Positions 1 to 8,823 of a stretch of 24,033 nucleotides of DNA are shown here, piece by piece (the stretch's first letter is position 1; the number at the start of each line of letters is the position of its first letter). The stretch spans positions 1 through 24,033 of IMG/VR virus record IMGVR_UViG_3300028025_006518, one strand, 5' to 3'. A program made the translations under genes and the position numbers. This stretch comes from a virus. The notes beneath the pieces are model-generated. The model was given only the letters and a program-made list of their open reading frames with translations, was not told where the DNA came from and searched no databases.

Positions 1-12
1 GTTATAGCTATT

Positions 13-369
13 ATGTTATTATCAAATGAAATAATAAGATTGAATGAGTTAAGAGATCGTTTAAAAGAAATTAGCCTAAAATTAGATGGAAAAACATTAG
101 AAAATTTAGATGATGAACAATTATCCGAATTATCAAATGAATTTCTACCAGCAGGTGGGAATTATGGATCTTATAAAGGATTTAAATTTGCTATTAAAGA
201 AGAACAAAATCAAGCGTTTGTTGTTAAAGGTAATAAACGTCGTTATGCTGTAGCTATTGATCGTTATGGAGTGGAAATTATTAAAAGTGAACTTTCATTC
301 ACATTAGATCCTAACGACCTAATAGAACAATTAAAATTAGTTATCGACCAACGAAATTTACAAGGATAA
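13..369 (+). CDS. Hypothetical protein, possibly 5'-truncated
   Basis: I do not recognise this 118-residue protein. The N-terminal half is charged and likely helical (about residues 5-45). The C-terminal half (about 48-110) has alternating hydrophobic residues around a Gly-Tyr-rich turn, GNYGSYKGF, and looks like a small alpha/beta fold. It has no signal peptide or membrane segment. The ATG at 13 is the first in the window, but the reading frame stays open to base 1 and no ribosome binding site is visible, so the true start may lie further upstream. It sits 13 bases before the next small gene, directly ahead of the baseplate genes, and is probably co-transcribed with them. A virion or assembly role would be a guess from position only. 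Confidence 0.7.
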   Translation: MLLSNEIIRLNELRDRLKEISLKLDGKTLENLDDEQLSELSNEFLPAGGNYGSYKGFKFAIKEEQNQAFVVKGNKRRYAVAIDRYGVEIIKSELSFTLDPNDLIEQLKLVIDQRNLQG

Positions 370-370
370 A

Positions 371-384
371 ATATTTATAAATAT
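371..384. promoter_or_regulatory. 14-bp AT-only palindrome overlapping a start codon
   Basis: ATATTTATAAATAT is a perfect 14-bp inverted repeat whose last two bases are the A and T of the ATG at 383. It contains both ATATTTATA, a word that recurs in several gaps of this window, and TATAAATA, the T4 late-promoter core. A T4-type core this close to the ATG would start transcription inside the gene, so its role is uncertain. Confidence 0.3.
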
Positions 385-742
385 GAATACTAAAGCATTT
401 AAAAGATTAATTAAAGAAGCAGTAATTGATGCTATTCATGAAGAATTACCATTCATTCTTGAAGAGCACATGGCTAAACAAGAAAAAAAAGCATTGCGTG
501 AAAGTAGAACACTAAGTTTCACTAGTAATGATGTGATAACAGGTAACCCCGATGTTAGAGCATCTTTGCGTTCTAAAATGGGTGAACAATTTGGTTTTCA
601 ACAACCTCAACCTAAACTAGAAGTAATTGATGCTATTGACGACCTAACAGGAGAACGTATAAATCCATTTGCTGCATTTTTAGCCGACTCAGCAGCTAAT
701 ATGACACCTCAAGAAAGAGCAGGACTTAAAAATTTAGGATAA
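383..742 (+). CDS. Hypothetical small phage protein
   Basis: I do not recognise this 119-residue protein. Residues 1-40 form a strongly charged amphipathic helix (FKRLIKEAVIDAIHEELP), followed by a polar middle and a short Pro/Ala-rich C-terminus that includes NPFAAFLADSA. There is no signal peptide, membrane segment or catalytic motif. The start at 383 follows an A/T-rich leader with no Shine-Dalgarno sequence. The stop is one base before the gp25-like gene, so the two are almost certainly one transcript. By position it could be a baseplate assembly factor or minor baseplate protein, but the sequence does not show this. Confidence 0.7.
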   Translation: MNTKAFKRLIKEAVIDAIHEELPFILEEHMAKQEKKALRESRTLSFTSNDVITGNPDVRASLRSKMGEQFGFQQPQPKLEVIDAIDDLTGERINPFAAFLADSAANMTPQERAGLKNLG

Positions 743-743
743 A

Positions 744-1154
744 ATGCCAATACCCCAAACAATACGAGTAAATCCGTTAGATTTACAAAAGAATATTGCT
801 ATTGGGGTAGCTTTACCTTTTAATGCTCCTGGGGTATTTAAAAGTACTTTTACTACTAAAGATCAAATTAAATCAAATTTAGTTAACTTATTATTAACTA
901 GTACCGGTGAAAGAATAATGAATCCTAATTTTGGTACTCTTTTAAAGCGATTCCTATTTGAAGGAATTACAGATAGTAATTTAGAATCTTTAAAAGATAA
1001 TTTATTAAATAGTATATCAATATACATACCTGATATTACTGTAACTAGTATTAATATCATTCCTAATACTGATTATAATTCTATAGACTTAAATATAGAT
1101 TATGTAGTTAATATTTCACAATTTCCTGATCAAGTAACAGTACAATTTACATAA
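744..1154 (+). CDS. 25: Baseplate wedge protein, gp25/GPW family
   Basis: This 136-residue protein belongs to the gp25/GPW family, which joins the baseplate wedge to the inner tube and sheath of contractile tails and is related to T6SS TssE. The family signature is clear at residues 44-70: a helix, then STGERIMNPNFGTLLKRFLF, where Arg-Pro-like contacts and the FG turn are conserved. Further support is a C-terminal beta segment ending in an alternating hydrophobic strand. The length matches T4 gp25 (132 residues). It starts one base after the previous stop and ends two bases before the gp6-like gene, reproducing the T4 order gp25-gp6. It acts in the virion, assembled in the host cytoplasm. Confidence 0.92.
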   Translation: MPIPQTIRVNPLDLQKNIAIGVALPFNAPGVFKSTFTTKDQIKSNLVNLLLTSTGERIMNPNFGTLLKRFLFEGITDSNLESLKDNLLNSISIYIPDITVTSINIIPNTDYNSIDLNIDYVVNISQFPDQVTVQFT

Positions 1155-1156
1155 TA

Positions 1157-3004
1157 ATGACTAACGAAGATAAAAATATATCGTATTTAAATAAAGATTT
1201 TGGCGCTTTTAAAACAGCATTACAACAATATGCCAAAACATATTTTCCTTCAACATATAATGACTTTTCAGAAGCTACCCCAGGCAATATGTTTATCGAA
1301 ATGTCATCATATGTTGGTGATGTTATGTCATTTTACTTAGATACTCAAACACAAGAGAATTTTCTTCTGTATGCTAAAGAAAAAGAAAATTTATATGCTT
1401 TATCTTATGTAATGGGTTATCGCCCTAAGGCATCATATGCATCTACTACTACTGTAGATGTATATCAATTAATGCCTACTACTTCTTCAGACGGAGGAGT
1501 AACGTTTTCTCCAAATTATAATGTTTATGGTTTAATAATACCTGCTAATACTACTATTACTTCGGCAACTACAGGTACTAAATTTTTAACTACCCAACAG
1601 ATAGATTTTACAGATACAGGTAGTACTGAAATTAGTTTTGTAGATAATAATTATTTCCTATTTAAAAAATCTACTGAGGCTATATCAGCTGAGTTAAAAG
1701 AAACAACTATATCATTTCCTGGGAATCAAAAATTTGCTACTACAACTATTACTGATACTAATGTATTACAAATATTAAGAGTTACAGGTAGTGATGGTAA
1801 TACATGGTATGAGGTTCCATACTTAGCCCAAGCATCAATATTTCAAAAAGTAGCTAACCCTTCATATTCTACAGATCAAGTTCCTTATCTATTACAACTA
1901 CAAAAAGTTCCTAGAAGGTTTACCTCAAGAATACTATCAGATAATACTTTACAGTTAGAGTTTGGAGCAGGTTTATCTTCAAATAAAACAGATAGTCAAA
2001 TAATCCCAACCCCCGATAATATTCAGTTAGGTTTAGTGCCTGGTATTTCATTATTAACTAATAACTATAATGAAGCTTCTGTATTTTTTACTCAAGAATA
2101 TGGATTAGCTCCTTCTGGAAATTTAAATGTAAGATATATAGTTGGGGGTGGAATTACATCTAATATACCTGCTAATGATTTAACTACTATAGATACATCA
2201 GGACTTTATTTTAAAAATGGTAATCCTGGAGGTGGAGTAGCTGCTAATATATTAGCAAGTGTAGTATCTTCTAATCCTAATCCTTCATCTGGGGGTAGAA
2301 ATGGAGATACAATTGATGAAATAAGACAAAATGCTTTATATTCATATTCAACTCAATTGAGAGCAGTAACAAAAGATGATTATATTATTAGAGCACTATC
2401 AATGCCTTCTAATTATGGAACATTAGCTAAAGCTTACATTTCACAAGACTTTACTCGAGATGATCTTCAACAAACAGTAGCTAATACCCAACCAGGCAAT
2501 CCTCTTACTTTAGACTTATATATTTTATCTTATAATAATAATAAACAATTAACTACTGCTTCTAATACATTAAAACAGAATCTAGTAACATATCTTAATG
2601 AATATAGAATGGTTACTGATGCTATTAATATTAGAGATGCATACTATATTAATATAGGAATTAACTTTGATATAATAATATTAAGTGGATATTCAAATAA
2701 AGATGTATTAACTAATTGTATTTCAATTATTCAAGACCATTTTAATATAGATAAATGGCAAATAAACCAACCAATTATACTTTCAGATATTCAATCTAAA
2801 CTTTTACAAGTTAAGGGAGTACAATCTGTAGTTAAAATAGAAATAGTAAATAAACAAGATCCTACCAACAGTATATATTCACAATACGGATATGACATAG
2901 CAGGAGCCACTCGACAAGGAAATATATATCCTTCCCTTGACCCAGCAATATTTGAAATTAGATATCCAAACACAGATATACAAGGTAGAGTTGTTGTACA
3001 ATAA
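1157..3004 (+). CDS. 6: Baseplate wedge subunit, gp6-like (Baseplate_J)
   Basis: This 615-residue protein is close in length to T4 gp6 (660). In T4, gp6 dimers form the continuous ring that holds the wedges together and transmits the sheath-contraction signal. The N-terminus (about 1-95) has the usual helical docking segment, including ATPGNMFIEMSSYVGDVMSF. Residues about 375-430 carry the Baseplate_J hallmark: Arg-rich NGDTIDEIRQNALYSYS, then an AVTKDDYIIRA segment. The C-terminal third contains the repeated alpha/beta domain typical of J-type proteins (helix SNTLKQNLVTYLNEYR, then a strand-rich segment). It directly follows gp25, as in T4. The Arg codons are mostly AGA, like the neighbouring tail genes. 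Confidence 0.88.
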   Translation: MTNEDKNISYLNKDFGAFKTALQQYAKTYFPSTYNDFSEATPGNMFIEMSSYVGDVMSFYLDTQTQENFLLYAKEKENLYALSYVMGYRPKASYASTTTVDVYQLMPTTSSDGGVTFSPNYNVYGLIIPANTTITSATTGTKFLTTQQIDFTDTGSTEISFVDNNYFLFKKSTEAISAELKETTISFPGNQKFATTTITDTNVLQILRVTGSDGNTWYEVPYLAQASIFQKVANPSYSTDQVPYLLQLQKVPRRFTSRILSDNTLQLEFGAGLSSNKTDSQIIPTPDNIQLGLVPGISLLTNNYNEASVFFTQEYGLAPSGNLNVRYIVGGGITSNIPANDLTTIDTSGLYFKNGNPGGGVAANILASVVSSNPNPSSGGRNGDTIDEIRQNALYSYSTQLRAVTKDDYIIRALSMPSNYGTLAKAYISQDFTRDDLQQTVANTQPGNPLTLDLYILSYNNNKQLTTASNTLKQNLVTYLNEYRMVTDAINIRDAYYINIGINFDIIILSGYSNKDVLTNCISIIQDHFNIDKWQINQPIILSDIQSKLLQVKGVQSVVKIEIVNKQDPTNSIYSQYGYDIAGATRQGNIYPSLDPAIFEIRYPNTDIQGRVVVQ

Positions 3005-3027
3005 TATTTATTAAAAAACCATAAAAT

Positions 3028-3627
3028 ATGAACTTAGACAAATTAAAAGGACACCTACCAGAAACTGTAATATCACAGTTACCAGACACAATTGCAAAAT
3101 TTGAACTAAATACTCCATTACGTTTAGCACACTTCCTTGCTCAAGCAGGACATGAAAGTGGTGGTTTTAAATTAGTTAATGAAAATTTAAATTATGGTGC
3201 TAAAGGTTTATTAGGTATCTTTAAAAAATACTTCCCAACAGAAGCTAAAGCTAAAGAATACGAGCGCAAACCAGAAAAAATTGCTAATTTAGTTTATGGT
3301 AGTCGTATGGGTAATGGTGCAGAAACAACAGGTGAAGGTTATAAATTTCGCGGACGTGGCTATATTCAATTAACTGGCAAAGACAATTATAAGGCGTTTG
3401 ATGCAGTTGTTACTGAGTCGATTGTTGATAATCCTGATTTAGTAGCAACTAAATATCCATTATTATCTGCTGCTTGGTTTTTTCATAAAAATGGTTTACA
3501 TAAAATTGCTGATAAAGGAGCTACCGATGCTGTTATAACTGAAGTTACTAAACGTGTTAACGGTGGTACTATTGGTTTACCTGATCGTATTAAGCATTTT
3601 AAAGAATATTATGCATTATTAGCATAA
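3028..3627 (+). CDS. GH19 family muralytic enzyme (endolysin or tail lysozyme)
   Basis: This 199-residue protein is a single glycoside hydrolase family 19 domain, the fold of plant-type chitinases and many phage lysozymes. The first catalytic Glu is E43 in AGHESGGF and the second is likely E103 in TGEGYKFRGRGYIQLTG, which is the most conserved GH19 segment. An Asn-Tyr pair (DNY, about 119-121) and the C-terminal helix KRVNGG also fit. It has no signal peptide and no cell-wall-binding domain, so it would need a holin or delivery on the baseplate. No holin gene is in the window. It lies inside the baseplate/tail cluster and its codon use is richer in CGT than the flanking tail genes, so it may be either the lysis enzyme or a tail-borne lysozyme equivalent to T4 gp5. 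The peptidoglycan substrate is inferred. Confidence 0.88.
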   Translation: MNLDKLKGHLPETVISQLPDTIAKFELNTPLRLAHFLAQAGHESGGFKLVNENLNYGAKGLLGIFKKYFPTEAKAKEYERKPEKIANLVYGSRMGNGAETTGEGYKFRGRGYIQLTGKDNYKAFDAVVTESIVDNPDLVATKYPLLSAAWFFHKNGLHKIADKGATDAVITEVTKRVNGGTIGLPDRIKHFKEYYALLA

Positions 3628-3645
3628 AACAGACTTGTAATTGCT

Positions 3646-3668
3646 ATATTTATATGTAGTAATTACTA
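3646..3668 (+). promoter_or_regulatory. Candidate promoter: ATATTTATA box plus 12-bp palindrome
   Basis: The 44-base gap between the GH19 gene and the next virion gene holds ATATTTATA (3646-3654), followed by the perfect palindrome TAGTAATTACTA (3657-3668). The palindrome ends three bases before the ATG at 3672. A TTG triplet lies a few bases upstream (3636-3638). The box matches those before 9588 and 16522. A promoter or operator role is inferred. Confidence 0.35.
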
Positions 3669-3671
3669 ATT

Positions 3672-4772
3672 ATGGCTGTTTATAAAATATTCCCTGAAAA
3701 GAGTGCTACTCTTTATTCATATTATCCCACCCTCAATGCAGGGTTAGACGAGATACTAGAAGCTAGTACCTATTATTCAATACAAGGTACTAATGAAGTA
3801 TCTCGTCCTATTATTAAATTCCCATCAGATCAAATATTAGACATTATTACTAATAAAATTAGTAGTAGTGCATTTGATGTTTATTTAAAATTATATTTAT
3901 CCAATGCCTCTGAAATTCCTACAAATTATACATTATTTGTTCATCCATTATCTAAGGATTGGAATGTAGGAACAGGTAGATTTGGTAATTCTCCCATTAC
4001 TACTGATGGTGTTAGTTGGCAATATACAATAGAATCAGGTAGTAATGCCTGGATTGATGGTGCCTTTACAACAGGCACAACTGGCTCTTATAGTGCAACA
4101 GGAACTGCAGGTGGTGGTACTTGGTGGACAAGTTCTCTTTACCAATCAACACAATCATTTACTTTTATTTCTTCAAAAGATATTGAAACTAAAGTAACTA
4201 ATACTGTATTAGCCTGGAATAGTAGCTCTATAGCTAATTATGGTTTTATATTAAAACACTCATCTTCTTTAGAATTTACATCTGCTGATAAATTTGAAAC
4301 CAAATACTTCTCAGGCAATACTCACACCATTTACCCTCCTGCTCTTGAATTTAGATGGAATGATTCAGTATATAATACAGGATCATTAACTGTAGTAAGT
4401 TCAAGTTTATTTGCTCTTACATTAGGAAATAATAAAGCTGAATTCCAACAAGACTCAGTTCAACGTTTTAGAGTAAATGTTAGAGACCAATATCCATCTA
4501 CAGCATTTAGAACATCTATTAGTTATGCTAATACAAAAGCATTACCTTCTTCTTCATATTGGTCAATAAAAGATTTGGATACTGAAGAAATTGTCGTAGA
4601 TTATGACACGTCATATACTAAACTAAGTTGTGATGCAAACGGTAATTATTTTGATATTTACATGAATGGGTTAGAACCTGAACGTTATTATAAATTACTT
4701 ATTAAAACTATACTTAATAATAAAGAAGTAGTAATATCAGATAAAGATTACATTTTTAAAGTTATAAGATAA
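3672..4772 (+). CDS. Virion structural protein with DNRLRE-like N-terminal domain
   Basis: This 366-residue beta-rich protein is probably a tail or baseplate component. Residues 1-230 resemble the DNRLRE/CBM96-type beta-sandwich: they start KIFPEKSATLYS, contain RPIIKFP (about 45-51), a run of alternating strands, LFVHPLSKDWNVGTGRFG, and end in a YPPALEFRWND strand. These domains are known from surface and carbohydrate-active proteins, where they bind or stack on other beta domains. The C-terminal part (about 235-366) looks like an Ig-like or FN3-like domain. It lacks a signal peptide. The next gene overlaps it by one base. The domain call comes from motif resemblance only; a plain tail protein with an unrelated beta fold is the alternative. 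Confidence 0.65.
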   Translation: MAVYKIFPEKSATLYSYYPTLNAGLDEILEASTYYSIQGTNEVSRPIIKFPSDQILDIITNKISSSAFDVYLKLYLSNASEIPTNYTLFVHPLSKDWNVGTGRFGNSPITTDGVSWQYTIESGSNAWIDGAFTTGTTGSYSATGTAGGGTWWTSSLYQSTQSFTFISSKDIETKVTNTVLAWNSSSIANYGFILKHSSSLEFTSADKFETKYFSGNTHTIYPPALEFRWNDSVYNTGSLTVVSSSLFALTLGNNKAEFQQDSVQRFRVNVRDQYPSTAFRTSISYANTKALPSSSYWSIKDLDTEEIVVDYDTSYTKLSCDANGNYFDIYMNGLEPERYYKLLIKTILNNKEVVISDKDYIFKVIR

Positions 4773-5101
4773 TGTCACAAATTCCAGTTCAAAAAACTGT
4801 ATTCGATAAAGACTCATATAATAGAGTAATTGACACTCAATTTAGTCAATTAATAACCCCAGAAGATGATACCTTATCTTTTTCAATTGATGATTTCTTT
4901 ACGTTATATGATCAAGTATTTTATCAAATCCCACGAGATGGAGAAACAAATTCTCATCAATATATTTTACAAAGAGAAGCAGATTATCTAGGTATCAGTA
5001 TTAGTCAAGAAGATGTACAAGCATTATTAGATGAAATAACATCTTTAAGACAACAAGTATTAGATACTCAAACAATAATAAACGATTTGACTAAACAATA
5101 A
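4772..5101 (+). CDS. Small putative tail/baseplate protein with C-terminal coiled coil
   Basis: I do not recognise this 109-residue acidic protein. Residues about 1-75 are a mixed segment rich in Phe, Tyr and Asp (LSFSIDDFFTLYDQVFYQIP). Residues 78-108 form a heptad-like helix (VQALLDEITSLRQQVLDTQ), probably a short coiled coil for oligomerisation. Its start overlaps the upstream stop by one base (TAATG) and its own stop overlaps the next ATG in the same way, so the three genes are translationally coupled. That tight coupling to the 1239-residue protein suggests a partner or chaperone for it. This is inferred from arrangement. Confidence 0.7.
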   Translation: MSQIPVQKTVFDKDSYNRVIDTQFSQLITPEDDTLSFSIDDFFTLYDQVFYQIPRDGETNSHQYILQREADYLGISISQEDVQALLDEITSLRQQVLDTQTIINDLTKQ

Positions 5102-8100
5102 TGGCAGATAATATTAAAATAGTAGGTGAAATTTTAAATACTCAACAAGTATCTCGTTATGATGAGGCTGACCTTAATTTATTTTCATCACAAATATTAA
5201 AAGAAGATTTTGGTCAACAGAATGATTACATTGAATATTTTGTTTATGATGCTGGTAATAATCTTTTAAATACTAATTATAGCTATAAAGATTTTAAATC
5301 CCCCAGCACCTCATTTGTAGATCCAACTACAAATGCTTTACCTATTATTGAAATAGATCCAGTTAAAGATTTACAAAATCTAGACTATTCATCAGGTGAA
5401 TTTATAGTCCAATATAACATATTTACTAATAGAATTTCAGATTCAAATGCTGAATTATTTCTAAAAGAAATTTCAGCTGATAGGACTGAATTAAGAGTAG
5501 GGTCTACTATATTAACAAACGAACAAATTGAAAGTGGATCTTTAGCTCTTATAAATGAAGCTTCTGGTTCTTCTTATTTTGTTGATCATTTACTTAACTT
5601 TGGTAATAATATACAAGTAGTAGCTGTAAATGTTGCTTTAAATAAAGTAGATTCTGGATATGAAATTCTATTTAAATTATACCAACCACTACCTGACAAC
5701 ATACAAGAAAAAACAACTTTATGGGTTGTTGATGAAAAATCAAACCCATATGTTTTTGATATTAATCTAGATAAATTAATCATCCCCACTCCTGGTCCTC
5801 AATTAAGAGGTCCTAACTTTGCTATTGACATACCTAATCAAAATAACATTGCTACTTCCTACCAGACATATAATGGTTTAGTAAATAGTTTACAAAATGT
5901 TTCTTCATCATATCAACAACTTTTAAGTCTAATAACTTCACAAAGTATTGATATTAATACTGATTATACTAATTTTAATAATTTTGTATTTTTTAGCTCA
6001 GCTAAACAGAGAATTATTAATTTTTATAATAAAGTAAAGCAAATTGAAGATTATAAAAATAGTATAGCAACTTATACTCCTTTAACATCTAGTCGCCCTA
6101 ATCTAATTTATGATTTAAATCTAGCTACAGCTAGTATAAATAATACTATAGTTAATTTTGATGGATTTGAATATTATTTATATTTTGAAAGTGGTTCTAC
6201 TTTAACTTCATCTTTAGAATTTGGTATAACACCATATCCTAAATCTGGTTCTTTAAAACCTTTCCCTTTATATTCAACAGGATCTGCTTTAGTTACTACT
6301 TGGTTTAATGCTGCTACATCTAGTGCTGATGATTATGATGATTACAATCAAAATAATTTAACATACACAGTCCCTTCATTTATTAAAGATGACGGGAATA
6401 ATGACCCGTATCTAACCTTCCTTAATATGGTGGGTCATTATTTTGATAATATTTGGATTTTCTTAAATGCTATTACTGATATAAATTTAGCAAATAATAA
6501 TTTAGAACAAGGTATCTCTAAAGATTTAGTATACACTACTCTACAATCCTTAGGAGTAAAATTATATAATAAATACGGAAATTCAGATAATATTCCCTTT
6601 TTAATAGGAAATAATGGTAGTTCTAGTTTTGATAATAATTTTACCCTTACTGGCTCCTATTTAAATTCAATTCCTCAAAAAGATTTACTTGCTGAATCTT
6701 ATAAGCGTATTTATCATAATTTACCTTTATTATTAAAAACTAAGGGTACAACTTATGGTTTACAAACATTAATATCTACATTTGGTATTACTAGTAGTAT
6801 ATTGAATGTTAAAGAATATGGTGGTGATTTAAAATCTCAAACACTAGACGAATATAATAACGATAAAATTAGAATAGTTAATAGTACTATAACAGGAAGT
6901 GTTTTATCTCCTTTTATTAGCTTACAAGAACAACCCACATCATCTCTTCTATTTAGAACAGATGATTTACATTATGCTGATATTTCATTCTCACCTGAAA
7001 CCCAGATTGATATTTATGCTTCAGCTTCAATATCCGCTGCAGACCCAACTTGGAGTTTAGATGATTATATAGGAGATCCAAGACAATTATATAGCAGCTC
7101 GTATAATGATTTAAACACTCAAAGAAATACTTATTATAATTTTACTTCATCCTATATGGATTATGCTGGATTTATCCGCTTAATTCAATTTTTTGATAAT
7201 TCATTGTTTAAAATGATAAAAGACTTTGTTCCTGCAAGAACAAGTCTATCAACAGGCATTACTATTAGTTCCCCAGTATTAGAAAGGAATAAATGGTCTT
7301 ATGCAAACCCATCCTCTACAAATGAAATAGAGGTAATGGATGCTAATTTAGAAGGCCCAACAATTACTACTGAATATACTGATCTATATCAAGGATTAAC
7401 AGGTAGTAAAGCACCATACTATACAGGTGAATTTAGTGGAAGTGTAATTGAATATGGTGATGATTGGATAGAAAGAAATTTTAATCCCTATTTACACCCA
7501 ACAGCTAGTTTAACATCTAGTATAAATGCTTTTAACCATTCAGAATTTAATGTATTACTAAACAATGTATCTGCAAGTAGATTATCTATTACTAGACAAG
7601 ATATAGAATTCATATATGGCACTACAGGAAGTATATTAACTCCTGCTTATTTACAAGATACAAATGAAAGTTTAACTACATATAATAAGGCAAGATATGA
7701 AGGTGCTAAAGTAAGTAGTCTATTATATAGTGTTTATACTAGTGCTTCTGCTGACTATAGTGGTGATTCATCCTATGGTAAAACAGCAGCTATAAATAAA
7801 GATGTACGCAAATTAGGATTATTTACTGATATAGTAGCATCTTCTTTACTCCCAGGTCGTAATAGAGTAGCGTTAAAATATCTTGTAGATGAGTTTGGAG
7901 ATTTAACAGAATTAAACCAACGTAATAAAAATTGGGAAGAGGTACAAAGAACTTTTATTGCTGGGAATTATTTAAATGTATCTCAATTTGACAATCAAAA
8001 ATCAAGCAATCAAAAATCAACAGACGGTAATAAACTTATTTTTGATAGTGGATATTCATATAATCCTATTCTATATTTTGTAACATGTAGTGCAACAGAT

Positions 8101-8820
8101 CCTAAAATATATTTTGAAAATTTATCCGGAGCTAGTTCTTATAGAGCGACTGCTAAAAATGGCACATTCCCTTTAACTATTAGTGGATCAAGCCCACTAG
8201 GATATCCTATATCAGCAAGTTATGTACCTAATATATTTAATACCTTAAATGATACAGCTGGTGCTGCTTATTTTAAAGTTGGAGATTTAAATTCACATCC
8301 TAGTTATTCTGTTCAAGAAACAGGAGAACATAGTATACAAGCTAGTTTTGATATGACAGTAGAACTTGTAGGAACAAGCCAGTCTGCTACTTGGTCTCTT
8401 CAAGTATTTAAAAATAATGAAGTTTCTCCCCTATATGAGTCTGAACAAATATTTAGTACAGATGGACCGGGTGGAACTATCTCTAGAAGAGTACTTATAG
8501 ATTATACAGTAAGTACATCTGCAACAAATACAATATTAGTATCAAATAGTACTAATGCCAATACAGTTTCTGTTTCTGGACAATCTAGAGGTAGTATATT
8601 TATTTCTGTTCCTAATAATGGATCTTCTATACCAGTAACATTTATTATAGATAAAACAGCCCCAACTTCTAACGCTAGTGATTCAGGTACAGCACAATTA
8701 ACACTTGATGCTATTGAGGTTGATTCATTCCCTATTACAATAAATACTCAACTTTATGGAACTCTTACAGCAAACATAAATAATACAGAGGTTGCTGAAT
8801 TAAAAATATATGAAGGATAA
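5101..8820 (+). CDS. Large virion structural protein, candidate baseplate wedge gp7-like
   Basis: At 1239 residues this is the largest protein of the window. It follows gp25, gp6 and three smaller genes, and its size and place recall T4 gp7 (1032 residues) or gp10. The region at about residues 526-580 (ESYKRIYHNLPLLLKTKGT, then GLQTLISTFGI and VKEYGG) looks like a conserved core I associate with tail/baseplate proteins of marine-type phages. Residues about 255-330 are Ser/Gln-rich and helical. The C-terminal 200 residues are strand-rich and polar (about 1040-1239), probably two beta-sandwich domains facing outward. Asn and Ser are very frequent. It has no signal peptide and no enzyme motif. 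The structural role is likely, but the specific gp7 equivalence is a weak inference from order and size. Confidence 0.72.
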   Translation: MADNIKIVGEILNTQQVSRYDEADLNLFSSQILKEDFGQQNDYIEYFVYDAGNNLLNTNYSYKDFKSPSTSFVDPTTNALPIIEIDPVKDLQNLDYSSGEFIVQYNIFTNRISDSNAELFLKEISADRTELRVGSTILTNEQIESGSLALINEASGSSYFVDHLLNFGNNIQVVAVNVALNKVDSGYEILFKLYQPLPDNIQEKTTLWVVDEKSNPYVFDINLDKLIIPTPGPQLRGPNFAIDIPNQNNIATSYQTYNGLVNSLQNVSSSYQQLLSLITSQSIDINTDYTNFNNFVFFSSAKQRIINFYNKVKQIEDYKNSIATYTPLTSSRPNLIYDLNLATASINNTIVNFDGFEYYLYFESGSTLTSSLEFGITPYPKSGSLKPFPLYSTGSALVTTWFNAATSSADDYDDYNQNNLTYTVPSFIKDDGNNDPYLTFLNMVGHYFDNIWIFLNAITDINLANNNLEQGISKDLVYTTLQSLGVKLYNKYGNSDNIPFLIGNNGSSSFDNNFTLTGSYLNSIPQKDLLAESYKRIYHNLPLLLKTKGTTYGLQTLISTFGITSSILNVKEYGGDLKSQTLDEYNNDKIRIVNSTITGSVLSPFISLQEQPTSSLLFRTDDLHYADISFSPETQIDIYASASISAADPTWSLDDYIGDPRQLYSSSYNDLNTQRNTYYNFTSSYMDYAGFIRLIQFFDNSLFKMIKDFVPARTSLSTGITISSPVLERNKWSYANPSSTNEIEVMDANLEGPTITTEYTDLYQGLTGSKAPYYTGEFSGSVIEYGDDWIERNFNPYLHPTASLTSSINAFNHSEFNVLLNNVSASRLSITRQDIEFIYGTTGSILTPAYLQDTNESLTTYNKARYEGAKVSSLLYSVYTSASADYSGDSSYGKTAAINKDVRKLGLFTDIVASSLLPGRNRVALKYLVDEFGDLTELNQRNKNWEEVQRTFIAGNYLNVSQFDNQKSSNQKSTDGNKLIFDSGYSYNPILYFVTCSATDPKIYFENLSGASSYRATAKNGTFPLTISGSSPLGYPISASYVPNIFNTLNDTAGAAYFKVGDLNSHPSYSVQETGEHSIQASFDMTVELVGTSQSATWSLQVFKNNEVSPLYESEQIFSTDGPGGTISRRVLIDYTVSTSATNTILVSNSTNANTVSVSGQSRGSIFISVPNNGSSIPVTFIIDKTAPTSNASDSGTAQLTLDAIEVDSFPITINTQLYGTLTANINNTEVAELKIYEG

Positions 8821-8823
8821 AAT

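Noticed and set aside
376-383. T4-type late promoter TATAAATA
   Set aside because: It overlaps the A of the start codon, so transcription would begin inside the gene; it is better viewed as part of the AT palindrome.
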